A DNA stretch of 64,000 nt from Neckera pumila (GCA_963969595.1 OZ018418.1:10111001-10175000), one strand, 5' to 3'. Counted from the first letter of the stretch, positions 11,903 through 23,469 are shown. The notes: a model not told the origin generated them from the sequence alone. Program-made: numbers and translations.

Positions 11903-12352
11903 CCAGGCCGGTCTTGCCGTAGTTTACTGACTGGCTAACCCGGTGCAATCAGCACCGACCTCACTGATCTCTCCCTAGCGCGGTCCTAACTCACCACACT
12001 TTCACTCTCTACACGCACACCACAAGTACAAGAAGAAAGAGATGGAAGAAATGAGAACTGTGCCCTTAAGTACCCGACATTTGGCCGACAGTTCCCTAGG
12101 GGAACGGCTATGAGACCATTCCCGTAACGGTGCCATAGGAAGTCTAGGCTGGAAGGCTACCGGTCGTAGGTTTTTTGGATCCGTCTTCCGTCCTACGGCT
12201 GCCGTCTTAACCGGAATATTTATCTAGTTTAGGAGTTATAACAATTCAGGTATCAACTATTCTTAATTTCCTTCTAGCTGACCCGAATTCTTGGACACTA
12301 ATAACAAATTCAAAAAATATTAGACTATGCTAACCCAGTTTTCTCCTATTTT

Positions 12353-13600
12353 CTATCTACTAGAGTTTTTGTATTCCCACAGTGGATCTGCGGTAGCTAG
12401 TGCGGCACCTCTAACTTCAACTTCAGAAGCATCCACGACCAGGTTGTGCCCAATTCCAACTTCCTCCACGGTGATCTTTGCCGCTTCTTTGTTGCCAACT
12501 TTGTACTCCAGAGCTACATCTTGACTCTCTGACGATGGAATGGGAGGATTGACATTCTCTTCATGTGGAGGAAGAGGAACCATAATGGGTGGGCCGAACA
12601 ACAAAGGTGGGGTGACCTGAGCCAAATTCGAAGGGCTCAAAGCATTGATGACATTTGAGCCAGATGGTTGACCCTCTAAGAACAATGGGGGAGATTGAGG
12701 TGCGGATGACAGCGTCGCAATGGGCACAATTCCAACCTTGGCTATCAATATTTGAGCATGGCAAGCTCCTGGTTATGTTTGGATTCTTTTCGCATCCACT
12801 CCTGGCTACTTTTATGCATTTCCATACTGTTCAGCCTCTCCTTGCTATTGTCGGCTCTAATCTGAGCCAACGCAAGATCAATTTGCTTTTGAGTCAACTT
12901 AGCTTGCTTCTGCATAGTTGCCAACGATATTGCACTCTGGGCATTGAATTTGGCCATGCTCTTCATTACGGTGGCAATTGTCTCCCGCTTCTTCTTTTTT
13001 GTTGGGCGAATAGAAGGAGTCAGCGTTATTGGGGTATAGGGCAGTGGAGGCAACAGAGAGGAACCCGATGAGCCCGGTACTTTAGATGACGGATGACTAG
13101 TTGGTGTTTGGATATCGTCAATTCCAACGCTGTCATTGTAGTCCTTGTAATTGACTTCTTTCTCACTCTCTTCCTCGAACAGATAAAATTCCATGCACAG
13201 CTCTGTGTTGTGAATCCAATACTCAAGCTCACTGTATGCGCGCGCCTTCATATACCTGGCTGTCTCTAGGCATTCAAATTTGTCCGGAATCACCACAGGA
13301 TCCAAATTCGTGGGGATCTGCAAGAAAATGAGCAACACGTTCTTTGGTGTCTTGGCAGCTGCAATATCACCAAGGCGGTTGTTTTTCCCAAGAGTGTATG
13401 ACGCAAAATCCAGGGCATAGGAGTTGAGAACCTCATTTATCTCCACAAATTTGAGAACCTGCGCTTACTCCTTCTCGCCAACACAAATGAATAGCCACGC
13501 AGGGACCTCCTCAAGTGTTGGTTTTTTTCTTATGGATGTCAACGTTGTCCTATAGTAGGTATTAACAAACCAGCGTAGTTTTGAAGTTAGCGCTGCTTTA
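12353..13600 (-). pseudogene. Locus 1, 5' part: conserved motif block, coiled coil and linker
   Basis: From about 13590 the minus strand reads N-T-Y-Y-R-T-T-L ... L-E-E-V-P-A-W-L-F-I-C-V-G-E-K-E, then a stop, then N-S-Y-A-L-D-F-A-S-Y ... R-L-G-D. Locus 2 has Q-Y-Y-L-T-F-M-E-V ... W-L-W-I-C-G-E-K-E and A-A-F-E-R-V-G-D-L at the same spacing. After that come E-L-E-Y-W-I-H-N-T-E-L-C-M-E-F-Y-L, a Ser/Pro-rich linker, a basic K-K-K-K-R, and a long Gln/Lys/Glu helix with Q-K-Q-A-K-L-T-Q-K-Q-I-D (coiled coil). A final Pro/Ser/Val-rich exon (12748-12353) resembles the 57126-57426 linker of locus 2. No counterpart of the ParB-like part of locus 2 is found upstream. Function unknown. Confidence 0.5.
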
Positions 13601-14597
13601 GCTTGTAATGGTCTATGTTGTAAAAGAATTCAGATTCACCCTTGTCTGATGCTTACATCAGATTTATTACACATGTACATGTTCCAATATATAGAAGTCT
13701 TTTTAGTAGTACTGTGGTGTATTCATTAGTCTTCAAAAACAATCAATGAAATTGTACATGAAGGATTAGCAAAATTAGGATGAAATGTGACTAAATTATT
13801 TATATTACCTGCTAATATGCTGCAAGAACCACCTGAATAACCCAATATTGGTGCTAAATATTTTGGTTGTGATTTGGTACCCTTTCACCATGATGTTGTT
13901 CCGCTGCATTAATCTCTTGATTTAACTTGCAAGTGTTTACATCTTCAATGCAGAATGTATTGCAATACAACCCTGGCATTGTATACACCCTCTATAAATT
14001 ACAAAATATTTCAGAATGTTACACCATTGGCACTACGTGTGTGAGTTAAGATTTGTATTGCACCTACCTTGGATCCTTAGCAAATTCAACTTGCGTCAGT
14101 GGCAAGGTGTATAGTTTTAGTGTGCTTTATCATTGGAGATTCAGCATATCTGGAAATTGCAGTTCAAGCAGCATTCGGGGTGGTGAGGAGGGACCATAGA
14201 ATCAAGAGGGACCATCCTTCCAGAGGATTGTTAAGAAGTCCACCTTTGACACTTTGGTGTGTTCCTATGCTCCTCTGGTTTAGGGATAGCACTCCTGTCT
14301 TGTTATTTGTCAAGTGCTTAGATTATTGATAGCCCTGCTTCCTGCTTTGTAACGACATGGCATTTTGCGATTTTCAATGAAGAAACAAGTTTAGCACAAT
14401 TTGTCAGGAAGTACCCTGTCTCCCCAGAGTTACGGGCGCATTTGCTTTGTACATGTTGTGGTGCAATTGATTTAGAATTACTTGTGTGAATTAGGGCTCA
14501 AGGTTGGAATTTGTGATTTCCGAACAGGTTCAGTATGTAGCCCTATTGTGGGTGTTCATACCGTTGTTTGATTGGTGTTTTCTTTGTGCGCTATAGA
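13601..14597. other. Intergenic sequence, no supported feature
   Basis: About 1 kb of AT-rich DNA upstream of locus 1 part 1. I see no motif-bearing frame, terminal repeat or tandem array. It may hold the lost upstream exons of locus 1 in unrecognisable form. Confidence 0.4.
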
Positions 14598-14852
14598 TGC
14601 TGCCAAAGTTTGTGCGTGATTACGAAGACTACTGCAAGAAGTAAGTGACTCTACGTAGCAATGAGAATAACCTCTGATGGACCTGCAAAATTAATATCAC
14701 TGGCAGTGGACTTGGGCAACCACAAGTGAAATTGGGGTCCGGATGGAAGGACTTCATGGACGCCCACTGTATTGTAGAAGATGACCGCCTCACCTTCACT
14801 CTCCTGGCAAAGTCAAAGTTCCATGTCAACATTGATCGCACAAGTAACCAAT
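14598..14852 (+). pseudogene. B3 DNA-binding domain remnant
   Basis: The plus strand from 14598 reads M-L-P-K-F-V-R-D-Y, then V-T-L-R-S-N-E-N-N-L, W-T-C-K-I-N-I, L-G-S-G-W-K-D-F-M-D-A-H, and D-D-R-L-T-F-T-L-L-A-K-S-K-F-H-V-N-I. This is the usual order of the plant B3 fold: L-P-x-x-F, a V-x-L beta strand, the G-W-x-x-F-x-x-x-H/N core, the D-x-L-x-F strand and the final F-x-V-x-I strand. B3 domains bind DNA in plant transcription factors (ARF, ABI3, REM types). The frame is single and unshifted for about 85 codons but carries two stops (TAA after C-K-K, TGA after N-N-L). Other exons are not identified. The domain supports a plant-lineage origin for the window. Confidence 0.68.
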
Positions 14853-16482
14853 GAGCATGTTGGCGGTTTTGAAGGCGGAACTTCTATTCATGACTAGCTT
14901 TGCAAGGACCTCGCATGGCAACGAAGGTTGTGCCACTTTTCCACGGAGCACATTGTGCATGCAATTTGGATTCCACAGCAATTGAGCCTCAGCATGCTCT
15001 CACAAACCGTTGTTTTGACAACATTGGTGGTCGTTTTGGAATGAGCAACTTATCAGGTGGATTACCAATTTATACTAGCGGTTTTAGTCAAATGCACGTT
15101 TTATAGGGGTATCAATGTACCATGCACAGCTGTAGTAGTACTTAGACTAGCTTTTGCAAGTACCAACAACGGATTTAGGATACACCCAAGGAATTAGAGC
15201 CCTAGGACTTGGTACTGCAAGGACTAGCTTTGGCTCTGCATTTTGAGCGTGCACTCCAATCGTGTACTTTGTTTTGGACAGACCATATATGGAATTGCAA
15301 TACAAATCTTTTTCCAATTCCATGATTCGCTTGTACTCTGAAATTGGCACTTATAAGGTATCCTTGAACTTGCGTATTGACTTGAATGCTATTTGTGGAC
15401 AAGCTCAGTTGTGATTTTCTGTCACAATTGTATGAAACCGGTTCTAGCCTTCTAGGTGGTGCAAGGACTTCAATGCCTGCATTTCAATCATTGGAGAAGT
15501 ATCTATATACAAACTAATCTAGTTACAACGTGATACCAATTGTACATAGGTTAAAGTAGTGGCTGCACAGTGAATCCTTTACTATATTGAGTCTGAGACA
15601 TTCCACAGGTACATCACCTCTCAGTAAATAGAGATCTCACTCAAAGTAAGCCTAAAATCAGAGCAAAAAAGGGCAAACACAAGCTAAATTAGGTCCATGG
15701 AAGCTCACAATATGTATGAATATTCAATGTTGGTATTGTACTTGTTTGAAAATACAATAGGGATAAATATGTGATCTAAACTATGAAGTACTACCGCTAC
15801 TTGGAACCCTACATGTACTAACAAACTTGAACTAACTAATACTGCCTTCTTTATAACACCACACCAATCCACTTTCCTGCATCAAACACCATACCATTGC
15901 ATGAGCTGATTTCATAGCATCCCACGTTAAGCCACTGAACCACAAAGGAAGCAATTGATGTCTAGTAGGGTGACAACACAACTTTCATACATCTAAGAAC
16001 TTGCAGCCTACAATATTCACTTATTTGGTAGCCGCCCCTTACAAAGGAGCAACGACCTCACAGGCATGAACTAGCTGCTAAGTTAACAATACATAAAGGC
16101 AATTTGAAATCCAATTATATACCAACCTTTGCAAAATAAGAAACAAGAGGCTATGAAATACAAGACTCACTTCTATGCTTGCGGCTCTTTTTGTAACACA
16201 TCACTGTATGACCCAAGACTCCTCCGTAAAATGAGGTTACACTCCTCCTAGCATACGACATACCCCAAGTTAGCTAGGCGACTCTAAACCCAAATTGCGG
16301 ATATCATTCTGTAGAAGACTCATCCTAAAGCATTCCAAAACGAGAGGGGAGCTTCCAAATACACATTGAATTACGGATACAATGCTTGTTGCATGCAGAC
16401 ATCCAACAGCAAGCTCCACATACCATGTGTGAACCGCTAGATAGGATCCATCTCCACACACCCTAAACATCCGTGGCAAGGT
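14853..16482. other. Region after the B3 remnant, no supported gene
   Basis: Short plus-strand pieces read Ala-Arg-Thr-Ser-Phe/Met-like phrases several times (around 14905, 15215 and 15460), which may be a degraded repetitive linker of the B3 gene. They are in different frames and interrupted. Otherwise the sequence shows no motif, terminal repeat or RNA gene. Confidence 0.3.
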
Positions 16483-19400
16483 CTAAACACCTCTTGTCTC
16501 AGCATCTAAAAGAGAAGCAGTTATGGAGTCCAAGATGGGCGCTCGCAACTTGTAACTGGCAAAACTGCCCTTCACAAAATGGGCTGTAGGGGGCATACAA
16601 AAGTCTTGATAAAGGACTGCATGTTTATGGACATAGGCAAATGACCTATCATTTTGCAATAGATACGTTCTACTATTACTTTGGTATTGCTCATACCAAT
16701 GGCCTTCATTGATCAGTTCACTAGGCAAGAAGGAATTCCTCCAATCATCTGTGAAGTGGTCCACATTGACATGCTCCCCCTTCGTCACCAGCATCAGCCA
16801 AAAGAGTTCACCATTGTCGCTGTCAGCTTGCACTGCCACGTTGAATCCCACTCGCATTGCATTTCCAAAAATGTCATCCCTTGGTTCGGCTTCACTATCA
16901 TCTAGAGCTGAACTCTTATCCAACTCTTGGTCAGATATCAACCTTGCAGTGGTTCTCGACTTCGGCCATACTCTTTTAAGCATCCAATCCGGCATATGAG
17001 CCCTCTGGTAACATCCTAAATTTGAATTCGGATCAAGACAAGCCACGCAAAAGCAAGTGAATTGTCTAAACTGAATCAACGTGGGATCCTTGGACAATAA
17101 AGAACGGCATTGATGCATGCCTCTACTCCCTATTATTGTCTCAACCTCCAATTTGTCAGCTTTGTTGATTGCACCTTCATTGATCTTCCAATAGAACTTT
17201 GTGATGCTTTGGCATTCACCACCTAGCCTTGCATGGAATTTATTGCTCTCCTCTTGCAAATAATGAACCACCTGAGAAGCACTTTGGAGTTGTCTCTCAA
17301 CAAATTTGATCTACTCCTTGTATAACTCTCTTTTCAAAAGTGCACCTGCCCCGTCTACTTCTCCTTTGCCATGTCCGGATGCAAAGTAATTCCACAACAT
17401 TTGGCAGCCCTCGGGCAACTTGTCACTCACCGTCAAACTAGGGAATCTACTAATGAAATACAAGGCTCGGGCAAACTTGAATTGCCCACTGCATCTATCA
17501 TTCCAGACCACATAATTAGTCGGTTCAAATCCCTCCAATCTCAGATAATTCCAATGCAACATGAACGCATGCTGGACATATAAGGAGTCATGTTGTTTGT
17601 CATTGGAAACATAGTAGTGTACTTCTTTCAATAGATAAGGCTCACCATTTGAAAACATCCAATCAGGATTCATTTTGAAGGTAATGTGCACTAGAATTGA
17701 GACCTGTTCATTTTTCCAATGCATGGACTGGATTTCATTTTGAACCTTCATTGAATAATTTTCAGAGAAATCCACACAAGATATGATTGTACCAAGTGGA
17801 ACAGATGCAAAAAATTCTTTGAACTGCAAATCTTGCCATGAGGCCAGAAAATTATGTTGGATGAATTATGATAGTTTAGGCCTCAAGTAATCAAAGAATC
17901 CAGCAGGTTTGGTCTCACAGAAAATAACCTTGATGGCCTTCTCTGGCCTTTTGTCTTCATCCACCCTAATAGTCTCGTACCCTGTATGTTTCCACTTCAT
18001 CAACTTGTCCAAATTTTCTTCTTTAGGGCAAATTCGTAGGTTTTGCAACCCACAATTTGCACAATCACCTAGAAGACATTCACGCTTATACCACATCTTG
18101 AAATCACCCTTCTGGCAAAGAATTGAACTCCACAAATGAGTTATCCATTCATACAGTTCATTATGTGAATCACACCCTGATATAATGGTGGCATACTCAT
18201 GAATGCCATTGCAAACAATACAACAGCATGTGCAATCTTTGTGAACACCAAGCCTATCACAATGCATACCATTGAGACCATCTCAAAGATCAATGAAATC
18301 TTGGTGGTATCTATAGCAGCATGTGTTCCATGCTATCAGTCTTTTCACCCACCAACATTTTAATCCTTCAAACGTCCGCAAGTTGCATTTCACATCGGGA
18401 AACTTTTTTTGAATTCTGTAAAGAACTCCAACTACCACCAAAGCATGTGTTAGTGCTTAACTCCTTATCCATAACCAAAAAGGACTATAAAGTATTTCTC
18501 ACCTGCTTACATGAAGCATAGTAGAGGATCCAGAAGGACAAAAGCAAGAGAGAGTGCTTAGGTGCTTACAGTGAACAATAGAAGAATGTATTAGTGCTAA
18601 TGTCCTTCTCCTAAACCAAAAAGGACTATAAGTAGTTTTCACTTGCTTTTATTCAGCACAATTGAGGACCCACAAGGACAAAAGCAAGAGAGTGCTTAGG
18701 TGCTTACAATGAACAAAGAAAAGGACTCCTAAGGAACCCTCTACTAGACAACGCTTACTTGTGATGGGATAATGGAGAAAGGACCACTTAAGACCAAAGA
18801 AGGAGCTCTTCCTTAGGTCCTTTGCATCCAGGAGGTTTCTTGTATTCACCCTAAACCTTGTTTAGCTTCTAACAAGGAAGGACTACAAACAACCCCAAGA
18901 ATTGTTACAAAACTCCTATTTTGGATCATATGGACCATAAGTGCTTTGATGCTTAGATTCAACATACTAAAGCAAGTCTGAGGATTTCAAATGTATACAC
19001 AACATTTGGCAACTGCCACAAGTGAGTAAATAACTCCTTCAATGACCTCCAACCAAGGAACTGCTATTAATTAATGGGGAGAAAACAAACCATCTTGACT
19101 CCAGGACAGATCTAGCAAACTTCATGCGCACACCATTTGCCTATTGCTTCAGCGTGTCTACAAGCCTTAAATCTAGATGACTGCAAGAATACAGAAGCAA
19201 ACCCTATGTAAAGAATCATTTGCAACTTACGGTGAGACAAGAGTGCAAACTTACTTGAGAAAGCTGAAGATATTTTGTCGCATGTTCAATGTACAACTTT
19301 GATGAGATCCACTTTCTTACAATATCATTGCAATTGGGTGAAATAGTGGTCTCCTCTTCCCACCATGTTGTTATAATTCTCTTCACAGCATCGCGGAGTG

Positions 19401-20665
19401 CATCAGATCGGACTCTCCTCTCATCTCGTAGCCAGAAAGCATCTTCTTTGTTGTCTAGAAGAACCCTCCTTGCAAGGGCCTTCTTGATGTTTCTTCGATC
19501 AACTCCAAATATACCTGCCACACCCCTTCCACTCCCAACTCCTGATACAACCGCAAATGTTGTGACAATATTCTTAGCTTGTAGAATTCTAGCTTTACGG
19601 AGCTCCACCAGATGATTTTGCATCCCATCTCTCAAGCTCTCTAGAACCTCATGTTGCAATATAACCCCAATTGGATCCCTTAAAAATGACGGTACCATCT
19701 GTTTTAGCATCGGTTGTCCTAAGATCTTCATAATCGTGAGGTGCTAAACCTCTGTGTCAGGATTCTGCATCTTTTTTGCTACATACAAACTAATGTTGCG
19801 AGCCAAAGTGGCACTAGTTCTCTGAGCTTGTTTCTGACCAGCAACTGAGAACTTAGGGTTAACATTCAAACTTGTAATTGTCTGAAGTGTCTCGGCACTT
19901 TGTGATTCGACTTTCCAAGCACGGCATCTGCAGGTCCTGTCTCAACCATCAACTTTGCATTTTTCAAGGTACCAAGCACGGTAATCGCAGCCTAGTATGG
20001 AGAACTAAGCAAGTACCTGAGTAGATTCAAAATTGGCGGAATTAGCACTGGATCCTACCATTCTGATTGACCAACGCCTAATCTTTGTTCACTTCAATAA
20101 TGTGCAAAGATATTCTAAATCCTAAACGAGCATGTATGAATTCCAGTATGTCCTTACAACATGCCCTTACTTCTACACTGACCCTAAACCCTCACCCTCA
20201 ATACAAACGGATTGCAACCAAAAAATCAAAATTGCTCTCCTGCAAGGTCATGTCTTTGAATTCAACTGAGAATCACCGTTTTGTTGGATTTCAAGGTGGA
20301 CCAGGAGGAAAGCACACTGTAATCTGCCACCAACGGCACTTATACACCACCAACTGAGATGGACACGGAAGCACACTCGGTTCCCAAAGAATTTGATCTA
20401 AAACCCTATCATGCATCTGAAGCAAGCGGGTTGCTTTTGTAATGGACTTCAAATTATTGCTACAATCTCTCTGAGAACCTTCCGGACAATTGAGTCGTGG
20501 GCTCTTAGGTGGTGTCACAAATTTTTTCTCAATTTCACTTTCTTCCTCATTGTTTTTGATCCGCTTTAGGGTACTCCACACCGCCGTGCTAACTCGTTGC
20601 CACAGCGCACCCGAGTGCCTTGAAGTAGGGCCACCATACACAACGTTGGAGACAGCGCTACTCAT
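16483..20665 (-). pseudogene. DDE-type transposase of the D-F-S-E-N-Y / G-H-G-K-G family, multi-exon, with in-frame stops
   Basis: From 20665 the minus strand has a start exon (MSSAVSNVV...), a block at about 19930-19216 with S-L-Y-V-A-K-K-M and G-V-D-R-R-N-I-K-K-A-L ... W-W-E-E-E-T-T-I-S-P-N, and a long core at 18267-16483. The core has a Cys-rich part (C-T-C-C-C-I-V-C; C-L-L-G-D-C-A-N-C-G), then C-V-D-F-S-E-N-Y ... Q-S-M-H-W, V-W-N-D-R-C-S-G-Q-F-K, and Y-F-A-S-G-H-G-K-G-E-V-D-G-A-G. The three Asp-bearing blocks look like a DDE/RNase-H catalytic triad. I know this motif set from unnamed eukaryotic transposase-like proteins and do not assign a superfamily name. In the core, only two stops (at 17866 and 17311) break one frame of 1785 bases; one more stop precedes 19731. 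That suggests fairly recent inactivation. Confidence 0.62.
18450..18725. repeat. Tandem duplication inside the transposase gene, period about 139 bases
   Basis: Two adjacent copies share blocks such as AAAAAGGACTATAA and AAGGACAAAAGCAAGAGAG followed by GTGCTTAGGTGCTTACA. The duplication lies between the N-terminal and core exons of the transposase, so probably in an intron. Confidence 0.7.
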
Positions 20666-21185
20666 TCTTCAAAGACTCACAGCTTTGTTTTTTTGGCTAA
20701 GAACAAAACATCAAAGCCCCAAATCCTACATGCGTCAACCCTAAAGCACCTGTACACAATGCTGGAAGTTGCAACGTTGAATTTGCCAACAAGAAACCAA
20801 CAACATTCAGTCGCATTGGTCACGCGCAACGTAAACATTTTTGGTAAACCCTAAACTCAAAGCTTGCATTAGATTGAATACAAAGCAGTTGACTGATGGA
20901 TTTGGCAATAATGACACAGATCTGATCCTTCATCAGAGCAATAAACCACTTTGGAGCCACAGATCCTATTTTGGGCCTCCAATGATGCCGATAACAAAAT
21001 GCTTCTCTCATCTATAGATCATGCTTCGACATTCATCCAATTGTTGTAGCAAGTAAGTACTAAAAGGGTTGGTTATTGGTGGTTATTCCATTTTTAAATC
21101 TTTGAGAACACCACCATTTTTTTAGGGCAATGTACATGTACTATATTTGAATGAAATTATGAAATTTTTCTAAGAGAATTTCAAA

Positions 21186-21847
21186 TTGTGCGACTTTAAA
21201 TCAAAATCTAAACCAAAAAAAGGAGGTGTTACATCCAACTTGGCTCCTATTAACATGCTTGGACCCAAAATTCATAGTAGCACCAAAACTCAATTGCAGA
21301 GAGTAGTTTTTAGGCCTTGGTTGAAACAGTTTTTGTCCAAGTGCTTCTTGAGCTTCACAGTTGCGTTTTGGGGGGCCAAAAGTATGCCATACATGGACAA
21401 CATTGTGCCAACAATATTGGTTGGCTTGCAGGATGTGAACGCAATCCCCCTTTTTTGCTGGTCCGGTAAACACTGTGAGGGTCACAATGTTCAAGATGGG
21501 TTCCCAACTGAGTGGAGGAAATGCTTAGAGTTTGTTTATTTAAAGTGGCCCTCTTTTAGTGCAAAAAACACTATGGTTGTAGATAGTAAGCCTAGCTATG
21601 TTGCTTGCAATTGCGCAGCCAATGTCCTCATGACCACCTCATTCTATGTCAAGTGGGTTTGCACCTTGTTGGACAACAAAGAGTACTTGAAATGGTACTT
21701 GTGGCCAATGTCGGAGGCGCTTGGGGAATGCTAGAACATTGGAGCTTTCCGTTCCAAATACCCCCAAATTGTCAACAAATCAATGTCAGAGATGAATAGG
21801 AACGCAGGACTGGTGCTGCATATGATTTTCGGGACATTGTGGAAGGT
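21186..21847 (+). pseudogene. Third FCP1/NLI-IF-like phosphatase domain ORF, degenerate
   Basis: The frame has R-P-W-L-K-Q-F-L (the R-P-x-L-x-x-F-L start of the FCP1 core), V-A-F-W-G-A-K-S (motif II region), F-C-W-S-G-K-H-C-E, and N-T-M-V-V-D-S-K-P-S-Y (motif IV region), all in the order and roughly the spacing of plant CTD-phosphatase-like HAD proteins. The first motif (D-x-D/N-G) is not seen, and the Ser/Thr of motif II appears to be Gly, so catalysis is unlikely. After a single TAG at 21732 the same frame runs on (N-I-G-A-F-R-S-K-Y-P) to a good splice donor, AAG|GTAAGG, at 21847. It lies head to head with the transposase at 16483-20665. Its sequence is not close to locus 1 or 2, so it is a separate family branch. 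Confidence 0.55.
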
Positions 21848-23440
21848 AAGGGGAGTGCACACCATGGGGTTGCAGACGTCCTGGAGTCCCCTCACCATCC
21901 TTTGATCTTCTATTTTGACTTCATGGCCTGTGTGTGTAGGAGAAGGTGCAGAAGTGACAATCAAAGACCAAGGCATCATTGGCGGTGGAGAAGAAAAACC
22001 CGGGGACATCGATGAAGAAGGTGAGGTCACTCCTAAACACAACCCATTTTGCAACCTTACCTCTTGTACAAGTCATTGTTTAGTTGCGAGGCAGTGTTCT
22101 CTTAGTGAAATAGGAATCTGGCCGTTCCTAGAAGTGACGCCGAAGTGACATCCGGTTTGTGTGTTAGTCACGCCGAAGTCACGCTATAGTAAAGGTAGCC
22201 ACCGGTTACATCGTGTTTTTCTTTTAGTCCATCCCATTGAAGAGGGACAACCCAAATGACTTCAATTTTTCTCCAATCTTCTTGAAACCCGCTTCGAATT
22301 GCTTGTCTGCGGTGGCACAAGGTTGATGTCTGTAAACAATTGGCAATAAGGCCTGTATATGCACTAAGAAGGCCACACCATGACCCGTTGTTTTGAGGTC
22401 CATGCCGTAAACCAAAACACCCAGAAGCCTGTAGCGTAATCTCGTGAATTTGTGAGTAGCAAAGGTAAGACATGGAGCCTCAGGCTGCGCCTATTTTTGT
22501 ACCGATGTTTTGTTTTCAGTCCATAGCATGCTACCTTGAACCCTTACATCTTGCGGTCTTCTCCCGTAATGCAATTGTAGTGGTCAATGAGTGTCCATGG
22601 CATAGGGTATGTCCTCTGAGTCTTGGGGAAAGTCGAACTGGAGTTCAGTGAGTCCCACAGCTTCCCAGCATTGAAATAGATGTGAGGGGTGAGTGACGGC
22701 AAGGTCACGAGGTAGTGACGACACAGTGTCTTTGGAGTCCCATCCCTTGTCAACTATGTATTATTCTCCATCACCACTATCAGTTACACGAAATGTGTGG
22801 CCTTTTAGCAGTATAAGGTTGGAGATGACGTGGTACTCATGAATCCGTCGAGCACCAGGCAAAAAGTGGCGGTGGCCAAGATTAGCAAACTGCCACGGCA
22901 ACACTAGATGCACTTCAAGGAGATTTCGGAGGCGTGGTTGAAGGTTGATGTTGGGGATATTCTCACACCCGAGGTGGCGCTCATGTTTCCAAATGATAAG
23001 GCCAACCAAGAGGTCATTGAAGATGTTCGTGGGACTTGTACAATCTGAAAACAGAAAAACATTAAAACTTCTTGAGATAAGGCTGTTGTTGTGAACTTTT
23101 TTGGCTGTAGGAGGCCTGGACCTATGCATTCCTTGACACTCTTCAATAGTATTGATTAGACTATGAATGTTAGCAAGGAGATGCACTAATGGATTCTTAG
23201 TCCTCCTTTTTCAATTTCATTGTGCAATTTCTTCAAGTTTTGTCATGGCTTCTTCATGAATGCCCTCTCTTCCACAGGGTTCCAATGACATTGTCGTCCT
23301 ACTGGAAGTGTGCTGTCCATAAAAGCATGATGGTTTGCTGTGTATACGGTCCCACTTATGTGGTTCTTCATTCAATCCCACTGCTGTCGTAGTAGGAGGT
23401 TCAATCACAGGCATGTCACTGTTAGTTTGATTAATACGCG
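21848..23440 (-). other. Unidentified minus-strand coding fragments
   Basis: Frames at 23414-22761 join in one frame with two stops near 23210. They give a protein with L-G-H-R-H-F-L-P-G-A-R-R-I-H-E-Y-H and K-G-H-T-F-R-V-T-D-S-G-D-G-E, and continue past a stop with Y-I-V-D-K-G-W-D-S. A further fragment (22415-22224) has G-M-D-L-K-T-T-G-H-G-V-A-F. These look coding (long frames, charged/hydrophobic alternation) but I do not recognise a domain. They may belong to the same mobile element as the AATGACT-rich field next to them. Confidence 0.3.
22135..22185. repeat. Paired 11-base repeat ACGCCGAAGTN with mirrored flanks
   Basis: GTGACGCCGAAGTGAC and GTCACGCCGAAGTCAC occur about 30 bases apart. 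The core is the same in direct orientation while the outer GTGAC/GTCAC arms differ by complementary changes. The same GTGAC/GTCAC words recur downstream, so this may be the edge of a terminal or subterminal repeat field. Confidence 0.45.
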
Positions 23441-23469
23441 CTATACTCTGACATTACTAGAGGACGACT

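Larger units (their letters stand above)
8892..12340 (-). mobile_element. Family G repetitive element, copy B (most complete copy)
   Basis: The left edge is set by the block GGATGTCGTA...GTAAGTATCCTTAACAC, which also marks the end of copy C at about 29802. The right edge is approximate, just before locus 1 coding sequence resumes at 12353. On the minus strand the order is a leader of about 400 bases, the gag-like frame (11902-10016), then about 1.1 kb of 3' sequence. The 3' part shares many blocks with copies A and C, including GTCCCAGGGAATTC-like and TAGTTTAAAGACAC-like words. No terminal repeat pair, poly(A) tail or target duplication could be confirmed by eye, and there is no polymerase gene. 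The insertion separates two parts of locus 1. Confidence 0.6.

Noticed and set aside
8892..12340. Long terminal repeats around family G copy B
   Set aside because: The leader (about 11950-12340) and the 3' region (8892-9950) were compared by eye and share no extended direct repeat.
20700..20870. AACCCTAAA words as telomeric repeats
   Set aside because: They are single, not tandem. Isolated telo-box words are common in plant gene leaders.
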